Of a stretch of DNA of 64,000 nucleotides, positions 57,187 through 64,000 are shown piece by piece. The DNA comes from Chloroflexota bacterium. Lineage in GTDB: Bacteria > Chloroflexota > Limnocylindria > Limnocylindrales > CSP1-4. The stretch lies in contig PLMA01000019.1 of NCBI GenBank assembly GCA_003141455.1, positions 1,305 to 65,304 of the forward strand, in the 5' to 3' direction. Position numbers and translations under genes: made by a program. The notes beneath the pieces are model-generated. The model made no database searches and was not told the DNA's origin. It worked only from the letters and a program-made list of their open reading frames with translations. Within the stretch, counting starts at the first letter, position 1; each line of letters starts with the position of its first letter.

Positions 57187-57690
57187 GTGGCGATCCGAAC
57201 CAGCGCCGGCATCCTCCTCTACCGGCTTCGAGATGGGCGTCTCGAAGTGCTCCTCGGCCACCCCGGAGGCCCGTTCTTCGGCCGCAAGGACCTTGGCAAT
57301 TGGTCCATTCCAAAGGGCGCGCGGGCACCCGCTGACGAGGACCTCGAAGCGACGGCCAGGCGGGAGTTCCAGGAAGAGACCGGCCATCCAGTACCTGCGG
57401 GCCAGCTGCTCGATCTCGGCTCCGTGCGCCAGAAGGGCGGCAAGATCGTGTACGCCTGGGCCGCCGAGGGCGATCTCGATCCGGCACAGGCGACGAGCAA
57501 TATGATCGAAATCCCGTGGCCGCCGTTCACCGGTCGAGTCAAGCGCTTCCCGGAGATCGACCGCGTCGCCTGGTTCGGCCCCGAGGAAACCCGTCAACGC
57601 ATCAAGGAGGCTCAGATTCCCTTCGTGGAACGGCTGGAGACGGTGCTGGGCCCCGCTGGTCAGCGTCGAACCGTCGAGAGAGAGCTGTGA
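57187..57690 (+). CDS. Nudix hydrolase, COG4119-like
   Basis: A 167-residue protein: TSAGILLYRLRDGRLEVLLGHPGGPFFGRKDLGNWSIPKG, the Nudix box with its EDLEATARREFQEETG core (one extra residue before the first Glu), and VRQKGGKIVYAWAAEGDLD. This subfamily is predicted to hydrolyse nucleoside-diphosphate-X compounds; the substrate is unproven. The start is GTG with a -10 element 6 bases upstream, so leaderless. The stop overlaps the GTG of the HAD gene by four bases (GTGA), coupling the two. Confidence 0.88.
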   Translation: MAIRTSAGILLYRLRDGRLEVLLGHPGGPFFGRKDLGNWSIPKGARAPADEDLEATARREFQEETGHPVPAGQLLDLGSVRQKGGKIVYAWAAEGDLDPAQATSNMIEIPWPPFTGRVKRFPEIDRVAWFGPEETRQRIKEAQIPFVERLETVLGPAGQRRTVEREL

Positions 57691-58331
57691 AGCGCGCGGG
57701 CGGCGCGGTGGTGTTCGACATCGGGGGTGTCTTGATCGACTGGAACCCTCGTTACCTCTATCGGAAGGTGTTCGGCTCCGACGAGGCTGCGATGGAGCGT
57801 TTTCTGTCGGAGGTCTGCACTCCTGTGTGGAACTCCAGGCTCGATGCCGGCCGGCCCTTCGCAGAAGGCGTCACCGAGCTCATTCGGGAGCATCCGGGTC
57901 AAGCCGAATCAATCGAGGCCTACCGCTCCCGGTGGCTTGAGATGTTGGGCGGAGACTTCCCCGAGACCGTCGAGGTCATGAGAGACCTGCGTCGCGCGGA
58001 CGTACCCGTCTACGCGCTCAGCAACTGGTCGAGGGAGACATTCGAGGCGACCCGGAGCCGTTTCCCGTTCCTCGACGAGTTCGACGGCATCCTGATATCC
58101 GGTGACGTTGGCATCGGCAAGCCCGATCCGGCCATCTTCCGAGAGTTCCTGGGTCGGTTCGGACTCGTCGCGGAGTCGACGGTATTCATCGACGACAGCT
58201 CCGCCAACGTGGCCGTCGCCCGATCCATGGGGATCGAGGCGATCGAGTTCAGGAGCGCCGGTCAGGTGCGGCGCGACCTGATCGGTCGAGGTTTCCCGCT
58301 CGTGGCTAGCCGGCCCGGCGATCCCCCGTAG
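57687..58331 (+). CDS. HAD-superfamily phosphatase (HAD-IA)
   Basis: A 214-residue hydrolase. Motif I DIGGVLIDW (the second Asp of the DxD is replaced by Gly, as in many HAD-IA3/YihX-like enzymes), motif II ALSNWS, motif III KPDPAIF and motif IV FIDDSSANV. It is similar in layout to YihX-like sugar-phosphate phosphatases such as alpha-glucose-1-phosphatase. It is the second gene of a two-gene unit with the Nudix hydrolase (4-base overlap). Confidence 0.9.
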   Translation: MKRAGGAVVFDIGGVLIDWNPRYLYRKVFGSDEAAMERFLSEVCTPVWNSRLDAGRPFAEGVTELIREHPGQAESIEAYRSRWLEMLGGDFPETVEVMRDLRRADVPVYALSNWSRETFEATRSRFPFLDEFDGILISGDVGIGKPDPAIFREFLGRFGLVAESTVFIDDSSANVAVARSMGIEAIEFRSAGQVRRDLIGRGFPLVASRPGDPP

Positions 58332-58473
58332 GCGCCCGGCGCGACCAGGCAGCGGTGGAGCCTGGTCTGCCGACGGCCGCCCCGGCTCCGAGACACGGGC
58401 GGGCTGGTGAATTACCGGTGGGCAAGTCCGGCCGCTGGCCGGCTTCGCTCATCAGTGCAAGTGAAGTATCGAT

Positions 58474-58596
58474 TCAGTGAGGGTAGGTGGTCCCCGTCGA
58501 TCCGGCCAGCGCCGATGCCAGTGGGATCAACGCCAGAGCCACCCCCAGGATCCAAGCGACGACGACTTTACGAAGGCTGATACGGCGAGCGAACAT
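58474..58596 (-). CDS. Short secreted pre-peptide, candidate signalling pheromone
   Basis: A 40-residue ORF with a good ribosome-binding site (AAAGGAG, 7 bases before ATG). The product has a basic N-terminus (MFARRISLRK), a hydrophobic core (VVVAWILGVALALIPL) and a signal-peptidase-like site (ASALA), leaving the predicted nine-residue GSTGTTYPH. It has its own promoter at 58660-58688 and is divergent from an XRE-HTH/TPR regulator. Secreted pre-peptides next to HTH-TPR regulators are the signature of RRNPP quorum-sensing systems (PlcR/PapR, NprR/NprX). The cleavage and the signalling role are inferred. Confidence 0.65.
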   Translation of the reverse strand: MFARRISLRKVVVAWILGVALALIPLASALAGSTGTTYPH

Positions 58597-58659
58597 TGAC
58601 GACTCCTTTCAGGAATCGCCCGCCGGTGGCCCAGGCCCGAACGGCCCGTCGGCGCTGAA

Positions 58660-58688
58660 ATCGTATGGGCGGTCGCCAACGCGGTCAA
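58660..58688 (-). promoter_or_regulatory. Promoter of the pre-peptide gene
   Basis: On the minus strand, TTGACC (58688-58683), a 17-bp spacer and TACGAT (58665-58660). It is preceded by an AT-rich stretch (TTCATAAATACT), unusual in this GC-rich window and suggestive of an UP element or operator. It predicts a 5' leader of about 55 bases. Confidence 0.7.
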
Positions 58689-58749
58689 GTATTTATGAAC
58701 ACCGGAGCCTGCACGCACCATTGCTGTGCGCCTCGGATGAGACAGGGCG

Positions 58750-58755
58750 TACACT
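58750..58755 (+). promoter_or_regulatory. Leaderless-type -10 element (XRE/TPR regulator)
   Basis: TACACT exactly 7 bases before the ATG at 58763. The decamer GTACACTGCT here recurs at 60216, upstream of the next gene. Confidence 0.55.
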
Positions 58756-58762
58756 GCTTGTC

Positions 58763-60058
58763 ATGGCAAGAGTCAGTCGCACCCGTCCCCGAGTGGACGA
58801 TTCCCCGCTCGCCCGACAGATAGGCGAGAGACTTCGCCGGACCCGCCTGGCCGCCGGTCTGACCCAGCAGCAGCTCGCCGAGGGCCGCTACACCAAGGCC
58901 TACGTGAGCGCCCTGGAGAACGGCCTCAGCCGGCCGTCGATGGCCGCTCTCAACTACCTCTCGGACAGGCTTGGCATCCCGGCCAGCAAGCTGATCAACG
59001 ACGAGCCCGCCGCCTGGGCGCGCCTCGAGGCCGATCTGGCCCTCGCCTCCGGGCGGTGGGATGACGCGATCGCCGCCTACCGCGATCTGCTGGAGTCCGC
59101 AGTCACGCGCGAGGCGCGAGCGGAGCTCATGAGCGGCCTGGCCGAGGCGCTGATCCGTGTGGGCAAAGGGCGCGAGGCCACAGCATTCGCGGCCGAGGCT
59201 GCCCGGATCTTTCATTCCGCGAACAGGGAGCCGGAAGCGGCGCTGAGTGAGTACTGGCTCTCGGCCGCGCAATACCAGCAAGAGAACGGGGCCGAGGCGA
59301 AGGCGCTTCTCCAGACCATCTTGAGTAGGGTCCGAGCCGGCATGCGGGTCGAGCCGGATTTCGAGCTTCGCCTGGTCATGGCGCTGTCGAGCAACGAATC
59401 TCGCGAGGGCAATCACGGCGCCGCCCTGGCCTACCTGGAGGAGGTCCGCGGTCTGGCCGGCTCTCTCGACGACCGCAGACGGGCCCACTATCTGTTTGAC
59501 CTGGCCTACAGCTATCGCGAGACCGGCGACTTCGAAGCCGCGGTGCGCTCCGGCATCGCCAGCCTGGAGCTCTACCGGAGGGTCGAGGCAGATCGCGATG
59601 CGGCGAGCCTGGAGAACGACCTGGCCCTTTCGTTCCTGGCGCTCGGCAACATGGGCAAGGCGGCCGAGCTCGCCGCTTCGGCCCACGGCAAACTTGAGTC
59701 GCTGGGAGACGACTGGTGGCTTGCGCACGTCGTTGAGACGCAGGCACGGATCGCGCTGGCCGGCGGTGCCGCAGACCGGGCCGCGGCGAGTGCCCAAGAG
59801 GCTCTGGCCATCGCCGACCGCGCTGGCAACGTGACAGCATCGGTCGAGGCGCTGCTCACACTGGCCCGCGCACAGGCCGCGCTCGGAGAGAATGAGGCCG
59901 CCCTGGAGGCGAACCGCCGCGCCGGAGAGCTGGCTCGACAGCTCGGCAACAAGAGCCTCGTCCGCAAGGCCCTGCGCGATTGGGCCGACGCCCTGGCTGC
60001 TGCGGGTCAGCACGAGCAGGCGTTCGCGATCATGCGCGAGGCACTGGCGGTCTCCTAG
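58763..60058 (+). CDS. XRE-family HTH regulator with TPR ligand domain (RRNPP-like)
   Basis: A 431-residue protein. Residues ~16-72 are an XRE helix-turn-helix (LARQIGERLRRTRLAAGLTQQQLAEGRYTKAYVSALENGLSRPSMAALNYLSDRLGI). Residues ~85-425 are a continuous array of TPR-type helix pairs, e.g. AAWARLEADLALASGRWDDAIAAYRDLLE and AHYLFDLAYSYRETGDFEAAVRSGIASLELY. The length and order match peptide-binding regulators of the NprR type. Divergent to it, 166 bp away, lies a secreted pre-peptide gene, so a secreted-peptide circuit is plausible; many HTH-TPR proteins outside Firmicutes have unknown ligands. The start has no ribosome-binding site but a -10 element 7 bases upstream. Confidence 0.85.
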   Translation: MARVSRTRPRVDDSPLARQIGERLRRTRLAAGLTQQQLAEGRYTKAYVSALENGLSRPSMAALNYLSDRLGIPASKLINDEPAAWARLEADLALASGRWDDAIAAYRDLLESAVTREARAELMSGLAEALIRVGKGREATAFAAEAARIFHSANREPEAALSEYWLSAAQYQQENGAEAKALLQTILSRVRAGMRVEPDFELRLVMALSSNESREGNHGAALAYLEEVRGLAGSLDDRRRAHYLFDLAYSYRETGDFEAAVRSGIASLELYRRVEADRDAASLENDLALSFLALGNMGKAAELAASAHGKLESLGDDWWLAHVVETQARIALAGGAADRAAASAQEALAIADRAGNVTASVEALLTLARAQAALGENEAALEANRRAGELARQLGNKSLVRKALRDWADALAAAGQHEQAFAIMREALAVS

Positions 60059-60216
60059 TCGCGGGATCCCCAAGACCGCGACATACCCCTCATTTCGAGG
60101 CGCTTCCGAGCTGGGCCTGGTGACCGGACGCACCATTCCACGCCGGTCTCGCGGCCGTTGACGACGCTGCGGCTCGCCAAACGCGTTTCGGGCGTGCGTG
60201 GAGATGGGACATTGAG

Positions 60217-60222
60217 TACACT
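60217..60222 (+). promoter_or_regulatory. Candidate -10 element of the small gene after the XRE regulator
   Basis: TACACT within the decamer GTACACTGCT (60216-60225), identical to the decamer at the XRE regulator's own promoter (58749-58758). The expected transcript start is ~30 bases before the ATG at 60259. Confidence 0.45.
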
Positions 60223-60258
60223 GCTATTTGACTTCCCCGTCCTAGAACAGGGGATCGA

Positions 60259-60552
60259 ATGCCACTCGTTTCTCCGAGCCGCCCTACACCCGGCCCGCGG
60301 AAGATCGGCCCGGTGCCGTGGTATCAGAACGGTTGCCGTGGGTTGACCGTTCACGCAGGCACCGATGTGCCCTCGTTTGACGATCCGATGATCCGTGTCG
60401 CCCTGGTTCGGGGCGCTCTCGCGTGCACACGGATCGGCGACCTGGAAAGGGCGCTCAACCGAGAGCTCTGGTCGCTCGGCTACGTTGCCCGCCTGGAACA
60501 CAATCTGACGGATCGATCGCTGGTGCACGTGGAGGTCGTGAGCGGCCGCTGA
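60259..60552 (+). CDS. Small hypothetical protein after the regulator
   Basis: A 97-residue ORF. Support: AGGGGAT before the ATG, a -10-like TACACT 36 bases upstream, and a C-terminal half that looks folded (MIRVALVRGALACTRIGDLERALNRELWSLGYVARLEHN). The N-terminal half is Pro/Arg-rich, so an internal start at that Met (60388) is possible. It could be a target of the adjacent regulator because of the shared promoter decamer. No family recognised. Confidence 0.45.
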   Translation: MPLVSPSRPTPGPRKIGPVPWYQNGCRGLTVHAGTDVPSFDDPMIRVALVRGALACTRIGDLERALNRELWSLGYVARLEHNLTDRSLVHVEVVSGR

Positions 60553-60804
60553 TTTCTCGCGTCGTCGGGCCGGGGCCTCCTTGGGGGGAAGGCCGCGGCC
60601 CGCCGGCCCATCGGGATGAGCGACGCAACGCCGCCATCTCCTCTACCGTGGCCGCGATCCGGCGCCTTCGCCCCGCCCGCGATCCGGTGCGCGTTCCCGC
60701 CCCAGACCCTCATGAACGGATCGTATGGTTAGGTGCGAGAAATGAGACGGGTAGTACTGTCCAGCCGGCGATGCATCGATGCTCCGGGCGAATTGGAGGA
60801 GCGG

Positions 60805-61029
60805 ATGCATCCATACGACCTGGATTCAGCACCGCTGCGACTTGCACAAGAGCACGCCGACGAACTCCGTACCGACTGGGGGATAACCAACGGCCGTGGT
60901 CACCCCCGGACAAGCGGAACGGCGAGTCCGTGCGGGATGAGCCTGGCGGAGTTCTTCCGTCGAGCAGCAAGCCGTCTCGCCGACCTCGCACGACGCCCCC
61001 GGCTCGCAAGGCAGGATCCGTGTAGCTAG
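60805..61029 (+). CDS. Small hypothetical protein, 74 aa
   Basis: It begins MHPYDLDSAPLRLAQEHADELRTDWG and ends with a helix (LAEFFRRAASRLADLARRPRLAR). GGAGGAG sits 5 bases before the ATG, the main reason to accept it. The N-terminal helix resembles short conserved actinobacterial/Chloroflexota proteins of unknown role. The Arg-rich amphipathic end suggests membrane-surface or nucleic-acid contact. Confidence 0.5.
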   Translation: MHPYDLDSAPLRLAQEHADELRTDWGITNGRGHPRTSGTASPCGMSLAEFFRRAASRLADLARRPRLARQDPCS

Positions 61030-61076
61030 GCGGACGGGCCGGCCCAACGCCCAGCGGGCGAACATCTCCGGTCCGA

Positions 61077-62144
61077 ATGAGGCAATCTGGGCCCATGCCC
61101 ACTCTGCCGACGGAGACCCCCGACTCCAACCCGCACGATCCAGGACCGGACGTGGCCGGCGAGCGGGCAATCGCCGTGGAGCGGGCTGCCAGCCTGCCGC
61201 TCACGACATCCGGCGGAGCGACCATCCGCATCGGCACGGCTTCATGGACCGATCCGACCATGACCGCCCCGGGCGTCTTCTATCCACGGGGCGCGGAGTC
61301 CGCCGAGGAACGCCTGGCCTACTACGCCGGCACCTTTCCCATCGTGGAGGTGGACGCGACGTATTACGCGCTCCTCTCCACGCGAGTCGCGGAAGCGTGG
61401 GTCGCACGCACGCCCCCGGACTTCGTCTTCGACGTGAAGGCGTACGCCCTCATGACCGGCCAGCCCACCGAACCGAAACGGCTGCCCAAGGACGTTCGCG
61501 CCGCCCTCCCCGAGGTGCTCGCCGCAAAGCCCCGCTTGTATGCCAGAGACCTGCCGCCGGACCTGCGCGACGAGATCTGGCGACTCTTCCTGGCCGGCCT
61601 CGAGCCACTCAGAGCCAGCGGCCAGCTGGGCTCGGTGCTCCTCCAGTACCCGCGCTGGTTCTTCCCCACCGGCGAGAGCAGGGACGCGATCCTGGAAGCC
61701 CGCCAGAGGCTGGGGGGCATCAGATCGGCCGTGGAGTTCCGCAGCGAGACGTGGTTCAACGACAAGAACCGCGAACGCACGCTGCACTTCCTGGCCGACA
61801 ACGCCATCCCGTTCGTGATGGTCGACGGGCCGCAGGGATTGCGCAGCAGCGTTCCGCCGATCGTCGCTGTCAGTTCGCCGGAGATGGCCCTGGTCCGCTT
61901 CCACGGCCGTCGCGTGGAGACGTGGGAGGCGAGCGGCATTCCCGTCGTCGAGCGGTTCCGCTACCTCTACAGCGAGGAGGAGCTCGCCGAATGGGTGCCA
62001 CGCATCCGCGAGGCGGCCGAACAGGCGCGTGAGATGCACATCTTGATGAACAACTGCTACGCCAACTATGGCTCGACCAACGCCCGCGAACTGGCCGCTA
62101 TGCTCGAAACGGAGCTGGCCGACGGGCCGGCGGGCGAGGGATGA
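61077..62144 (+). CDS. DUF72 family protein
   Basis: A 355-residue protein with a ~45-residue disordered start, then a DUF72 TIM-like barrel: IRIGTASWTDPTMTAPGVFYPRGAESAEERLAYYAGTFPIVEVDATYYAL, FVFDVKAYALMTG, GSVLLQYPRWFFP, AVEFRSETWF and MHILMNNCYANYGSTNARELAAML. The family is widespread (YecE-like), with no established function; metal-dependent nuclease or isomerase activity has been suggested only by fold. The start could be the ATG at 61077 or 61095; neither has a strong Shine-Dalgarno. Confidence 0.88.
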   Translation: MRQSGPMPTLPTETPDSNPHDPGPDVAGERAIAVERAASLPLTTSGGATIRIGTASWTDPTMTAPGVFYPRGAESAEERLAYYAGTFPIVEVDATYYALLSTRVAEAWVARTPPDFVFDVKAYALMTGQPTEPKRLPKDVRAALPEVLAAKPRLYARDLPPDLRDEIWRLFLAGLEPLRASGQLGSVLLQYPRWFFPTGESRDAILEARQRLGGIRSAVEFRSETWFNDKNRERTLHFLADNAIPFVMVDGPQGLRSSVPPIVAVSSPEMALVRFHGRRVETWEASGIPVVERFRYLYSEEELAEWVPRIREAAEQAREMHILMNNCYANYGSTNARELAAMLETELADGPAGEG

Positions 62145-62340
62145 GTCGTTCAGCTCGTGGCGAGGTGCGGGACGCCTGCCCGGCGCCCGCGGGATCCGCC
62201 GATCGGCGAAGTAGCATCCGTTGCGGAAGGCTGCGTCGCCACGATCCCTGACGGACGATCCTCGGGTTTGCGGCGACCGCTCCAGTGGCCGCCCCGCAAG
62301 GCAGGGAGCCCACTCGACTCTCTAGCGTGGAGCAACCGCG

Positions 62341-63453
62341 ATGGGCGACCGGATCCCCCGTAGCAAACCCGTCGACTCGAACCCGCAGGACTCGCCGGAA
62401 GGCCGGTTGGTCGACTACCCCGAAGTCCAGATCGAGCCGCTCCGAACCGTCCGGAGACGGAGCCCGGCCAAGGACGTCGCGTCGCTGAGCGGCCGCGGCC
62501 GCGACTACGACTACGACCGCGACTACGACGAGACCGAGCCACAGCGTGTTGGCGGGCGGCGTCGCCTCCGCTCGGAGGTTCTCCTCGTCATCGTGGGCTC
62601 ACTGTTCCTGGCCGTGACACTGCTGAAACCCTGGTCCTCGGTCCCTGCCCCACATAGCTCGAGCGTGGCACCGACGGAGGCGCCGACCGGCGTGCAGAGC
62701 ACCGTGCCGGCCGACCTGGCGGCGCAGGTCGAGACACCAGCGCCGACAGTTCTGCGGTCCCCTGTCGGCTGGCCCGACGTGCCCCAGTGGGACTATGGCT
62801 GGCCCGTCCCCGGTGCGGGCCAGGCGGCGCAGCAAGGCGGCGCGGGAACCGCCGCCGATCCGCGCTGGTCGGCCGTGGACTGGACCGTGCTGAGCACCAT
62901 CGATCCGCACGACGGCTGGGGATACGGCACCGCCATGATGCTGGACGTGGCCCAGTTGCCGTCCGGCGCCACGACGCCCACGCCGTTCACGAGCTGGTTT
63001 GCAGCCGGTCCACCGCGCTACACGACCATCACCCTCGGCCCCGGGCTCCAGGTCTTCGGACTCGCCGTCACCTGGCCTCACGACATCCATGTGACGAGCG
63101 TGACGGTCGGGTACATCGGTGGCCCCGACCACCCGGCGAACATGCCCCCGGCGGGGTTCCCGGCCTACGCCCAGGTGACCCCGCTTCCGGCCGCCCAGGT
63201 CGCCTCGAGCTCAGGGGCCGCCGCCAGCGGCCGGGCGACAGCAACGGCCCCGCAGGCTATCGGAGCGGGCGCGCCCATCTGGTCGGGGCAGTTCTGGATT
63301 CCGCCCTCGGCGGACTCGGCTGGTCCCGCCTCGACTTCGATCCCGAATGCGTGGCGCTCGCAGCCATGGCCATGGCCGGACGGCATATACAGCATCGCGA
63401 TCACCTCCACCGCCGGTACGACCAGCTACCTCCTGACGCTCCAGACCGGCTAG
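62341..63453 (+). CDS. Hypothetical single-pass membrane protein
   Basis: A 370-residue protein. The N-terminal ~80 residues are charged and intrinsically disordered (RGRDYDYDRDYDETEP), then there is one membrane helix (SEVLLVIVGSLFLAVTLLKPW), a Pro/Thr/Ser linker and a secreted C-terminal domain rich in Trp, Pro and Gly (PQWDYGWPVPG, TVLSTIDPHDGWGYGTAMML, HDIHVTSVTVGYIGG, SIPNAWRSQPWPWPDGIYSIAITSTAGTT). Positive residues before the helix imply N-in/C-out topology. No family recognised. The ATG follows GGAGCAA by 7 bases. Confidence 0.68.
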   Translation: MGDRIPRSKPVDSNPQDSPEGRLVDYPEVQIEPLRTVRRRSPAKDVASLSGRGRDYDYDRDYDETEPQRVGGRRRLRSEVLLVIVGSLFLAVTLLKPWSSVPAPHSSSVAPTEAPTGVQSTVPADLAAQVETPAPTVLRSPVGWPDVPQWDYGWPVPGAGQAAQQGGAGTAADPRWSAVDWTVLSTIDPHDGWGYGTAMMLDVAQLPSGATTPTPFTSWFAAGPPRYTTITLGPGLQVFGLAVTWPHDIHVTSVTVGYIGGPDHPANMPPAGFPAYAQVTPLPAAQVASSSGAAASGRATATAPQAIGAGAPIWSGQFWIPPSADSAGPASTSIPNAWRSQPWPWPDGIYSIAITSTAGTTSYLLTLQTG

Positions 63454-63813
63454 GATCGCGCCCGTCCCGTCGGGGCTGGCCTTCTGATCTCCTGACGACC
63501 CATGCTCGTCACGTCAACAGAACGGGGAACATGGGGCGCTCCGCCTGTGGCTGACCGGCACGGCGGCCGCCGACCCCGGCGACTCTCGAAGCCAGACAGA
63601 GCAAACGGCCCGGGCAGGGGGTCCCGAGCCGTTTGCGATGAGCGCGCCGTCACTCGCGCCCGAGGGAAATCGGCTGCATCGTAGGCCTCTCCGCCGCCGC
63701 TATCGCGACGTCGGGTTCTAGTTGCATGGGGCGGATCACCGCACAGTGCGAGGCCGCAATGCGAAACGCCCGCCGGGTTTCCGGCGGGCGTTCGGAGTTG
63801 TGCGCAGGAGCGG
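63454..63813. other. Intergenic region, 360 bp, with inverted repeats
   Basis: This lies between convergent genes. It has a 36-base imperfect hairpin at 63601-63636 (GCAAACGGC...GCCGTTTGC with inner CGGG/CCCG) and the terminator at 63765-63792. I support no gene here. Confidence 0.6.
63765..63792 (-). terminator. Terminator of the pyruvate phosphate dikinase gene
   Basis: A perfect 12-bp stem, AACGCCCGCCGG/CCGGCGGGCGTT, with a four-base loop, 21 bases beyond the stop codon. On the minus strand TTTCG follows. It could act in both directions. Confidence 0.85.
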
Positions 63814-64000
63814 CTACTTGTCGCGCTCCGCGGCGCCGCTGAGGGCGGCCTGGGCCGCCGCGAGGCGGGCCACCGGCACCCGGAACGGTGAGCACGAAAC
63901 GTAGTTGAGGCCGATCTGGTGGCAGAACCCGATCGACATCGGGTCGCCGCCGTGCTCGCCGCAGATGCCGACCTTGAGATCGGGTCGGGTCTTGCGGCCC
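63814..64000 (-). CDS. ppdK: Pyruvate phosphate dikinase, C-terminal fragment
   Basis: The last 61 codons; the rest lies beyond the right edge. The sequence [45 protein letters not shown] is the end of the PEP/pyruvate-binding barrel, with the catalytic Cys in YVSCSP. The enzyme interconverts pyruvate + ATP + Pi and PEP + AMP + PPi. The family is shared with PEP synthase and enzyme I, but [29 protein letters not shown] is the PPDK form. Confidence 0.93.
   Translation of the reverse strand, partial: GRKTRPDLKVGICGEHGGDPMSIGFCHQIGLNYVSCSPFRVPVARLAAAQAALSGAAERDK

Overview
The window is 64 kb of high-GC, densely coded bacterial chromosome with about 57 protein genes, one tRNA gene, and no rRNA, insertion sequence, phage or CRISPR array that I can see. 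The gene set is a free-living heterotroph with lipoproteins, zinc-ribbon membrane proteins, an F420/flavin split-barrel enzyme, a long actinobacterial-type LeuA, a dnaG-rpoD pair and many start codons without a ribosome-binding site. This fits a Chloroflexota lineage (Limnocylindria/Ellin6529-like) best, with Actinomycetota as the alternative. That placement is inference from gene content only.

Left part (1-24 kb): a corrinoid protein and a homocysteine-methyltransferase-like protein face away from each other over a shared inverted repeat. They are followed by a rubrerythrin-VIT1 iron protein, small secreted proteins, an envelope-stress pair (LiaF-like plus PspC), a CAP-domain surface protein, bacteriohemerythrin, YceI and TerB. 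A heterodimeric ABC exporter (13.3-17.1 kb) precedes a minus-strand operon of a cyclic-2,3-diphosphoglycerate-synthetase-like GTPase, ornithine carbamoyltransferase and carbamate kinase. An NRAMP-like carrier and leuA follow. leuA has a complete ribosome-mediated attenuator: a 13-residue leader peptide with three consecutive Leu codons, a pause hairpin and a terminator.

Middle (24-45 kb): tRNA-Asn, a two-domain rhodanese, two tandem paralogous RpoD-type sigma factors, and dnaG with a cluster of TTGACA/TGTCAA palindromes upstream. Then come an S9 peptidase, a metallo-beta-lactamase hydrolase, uracil-DNA glycosylase, a NifX-like protein, a dimethylarginine dimethylaminohydrolase-like enzyme, a GH12-like protein that has lost its nucleophile, a doubly frameshifted DUF1349 gene, an EamA transporter, a calcineurin-like phosphoesterase and an ECF sigma/anti-sigma-like pair.

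Right part (44-64 kb): a MurJ-type lipid flippase fused to an external papain-like (C39-like) cysteine protease domain; two tandem COG4315-type lipoproteins with duplicated leaders and terminators; an SGNH hydrolase, MFS carrier, EAL phosphodiesterase, mannose-6-phosphate isomerase, aldo/keto reductase, Nudix/HAD pair, DUF72 protein and the end of pyruvate phosphate dikinase.

The strongest candidate for an undescribed system is at 58.47-60.06 kb. A 40-residue pre-peptide gene, with a signal sequence leaving a predicted nine-residue product GSTGTTYPH, has its own promoter (TTGACC-17 bp-TACGAT) and is divergent from a 431-residue XRE-HTH/TPR regulator. This is the layout of an RRNPP-type peptide quorum-sensing pair. 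A second general signal is leaderless transcription: at least seven genes with no Shine-Dalgarno sequence carry TANNNT exactly 6-7 bases before the start codon.
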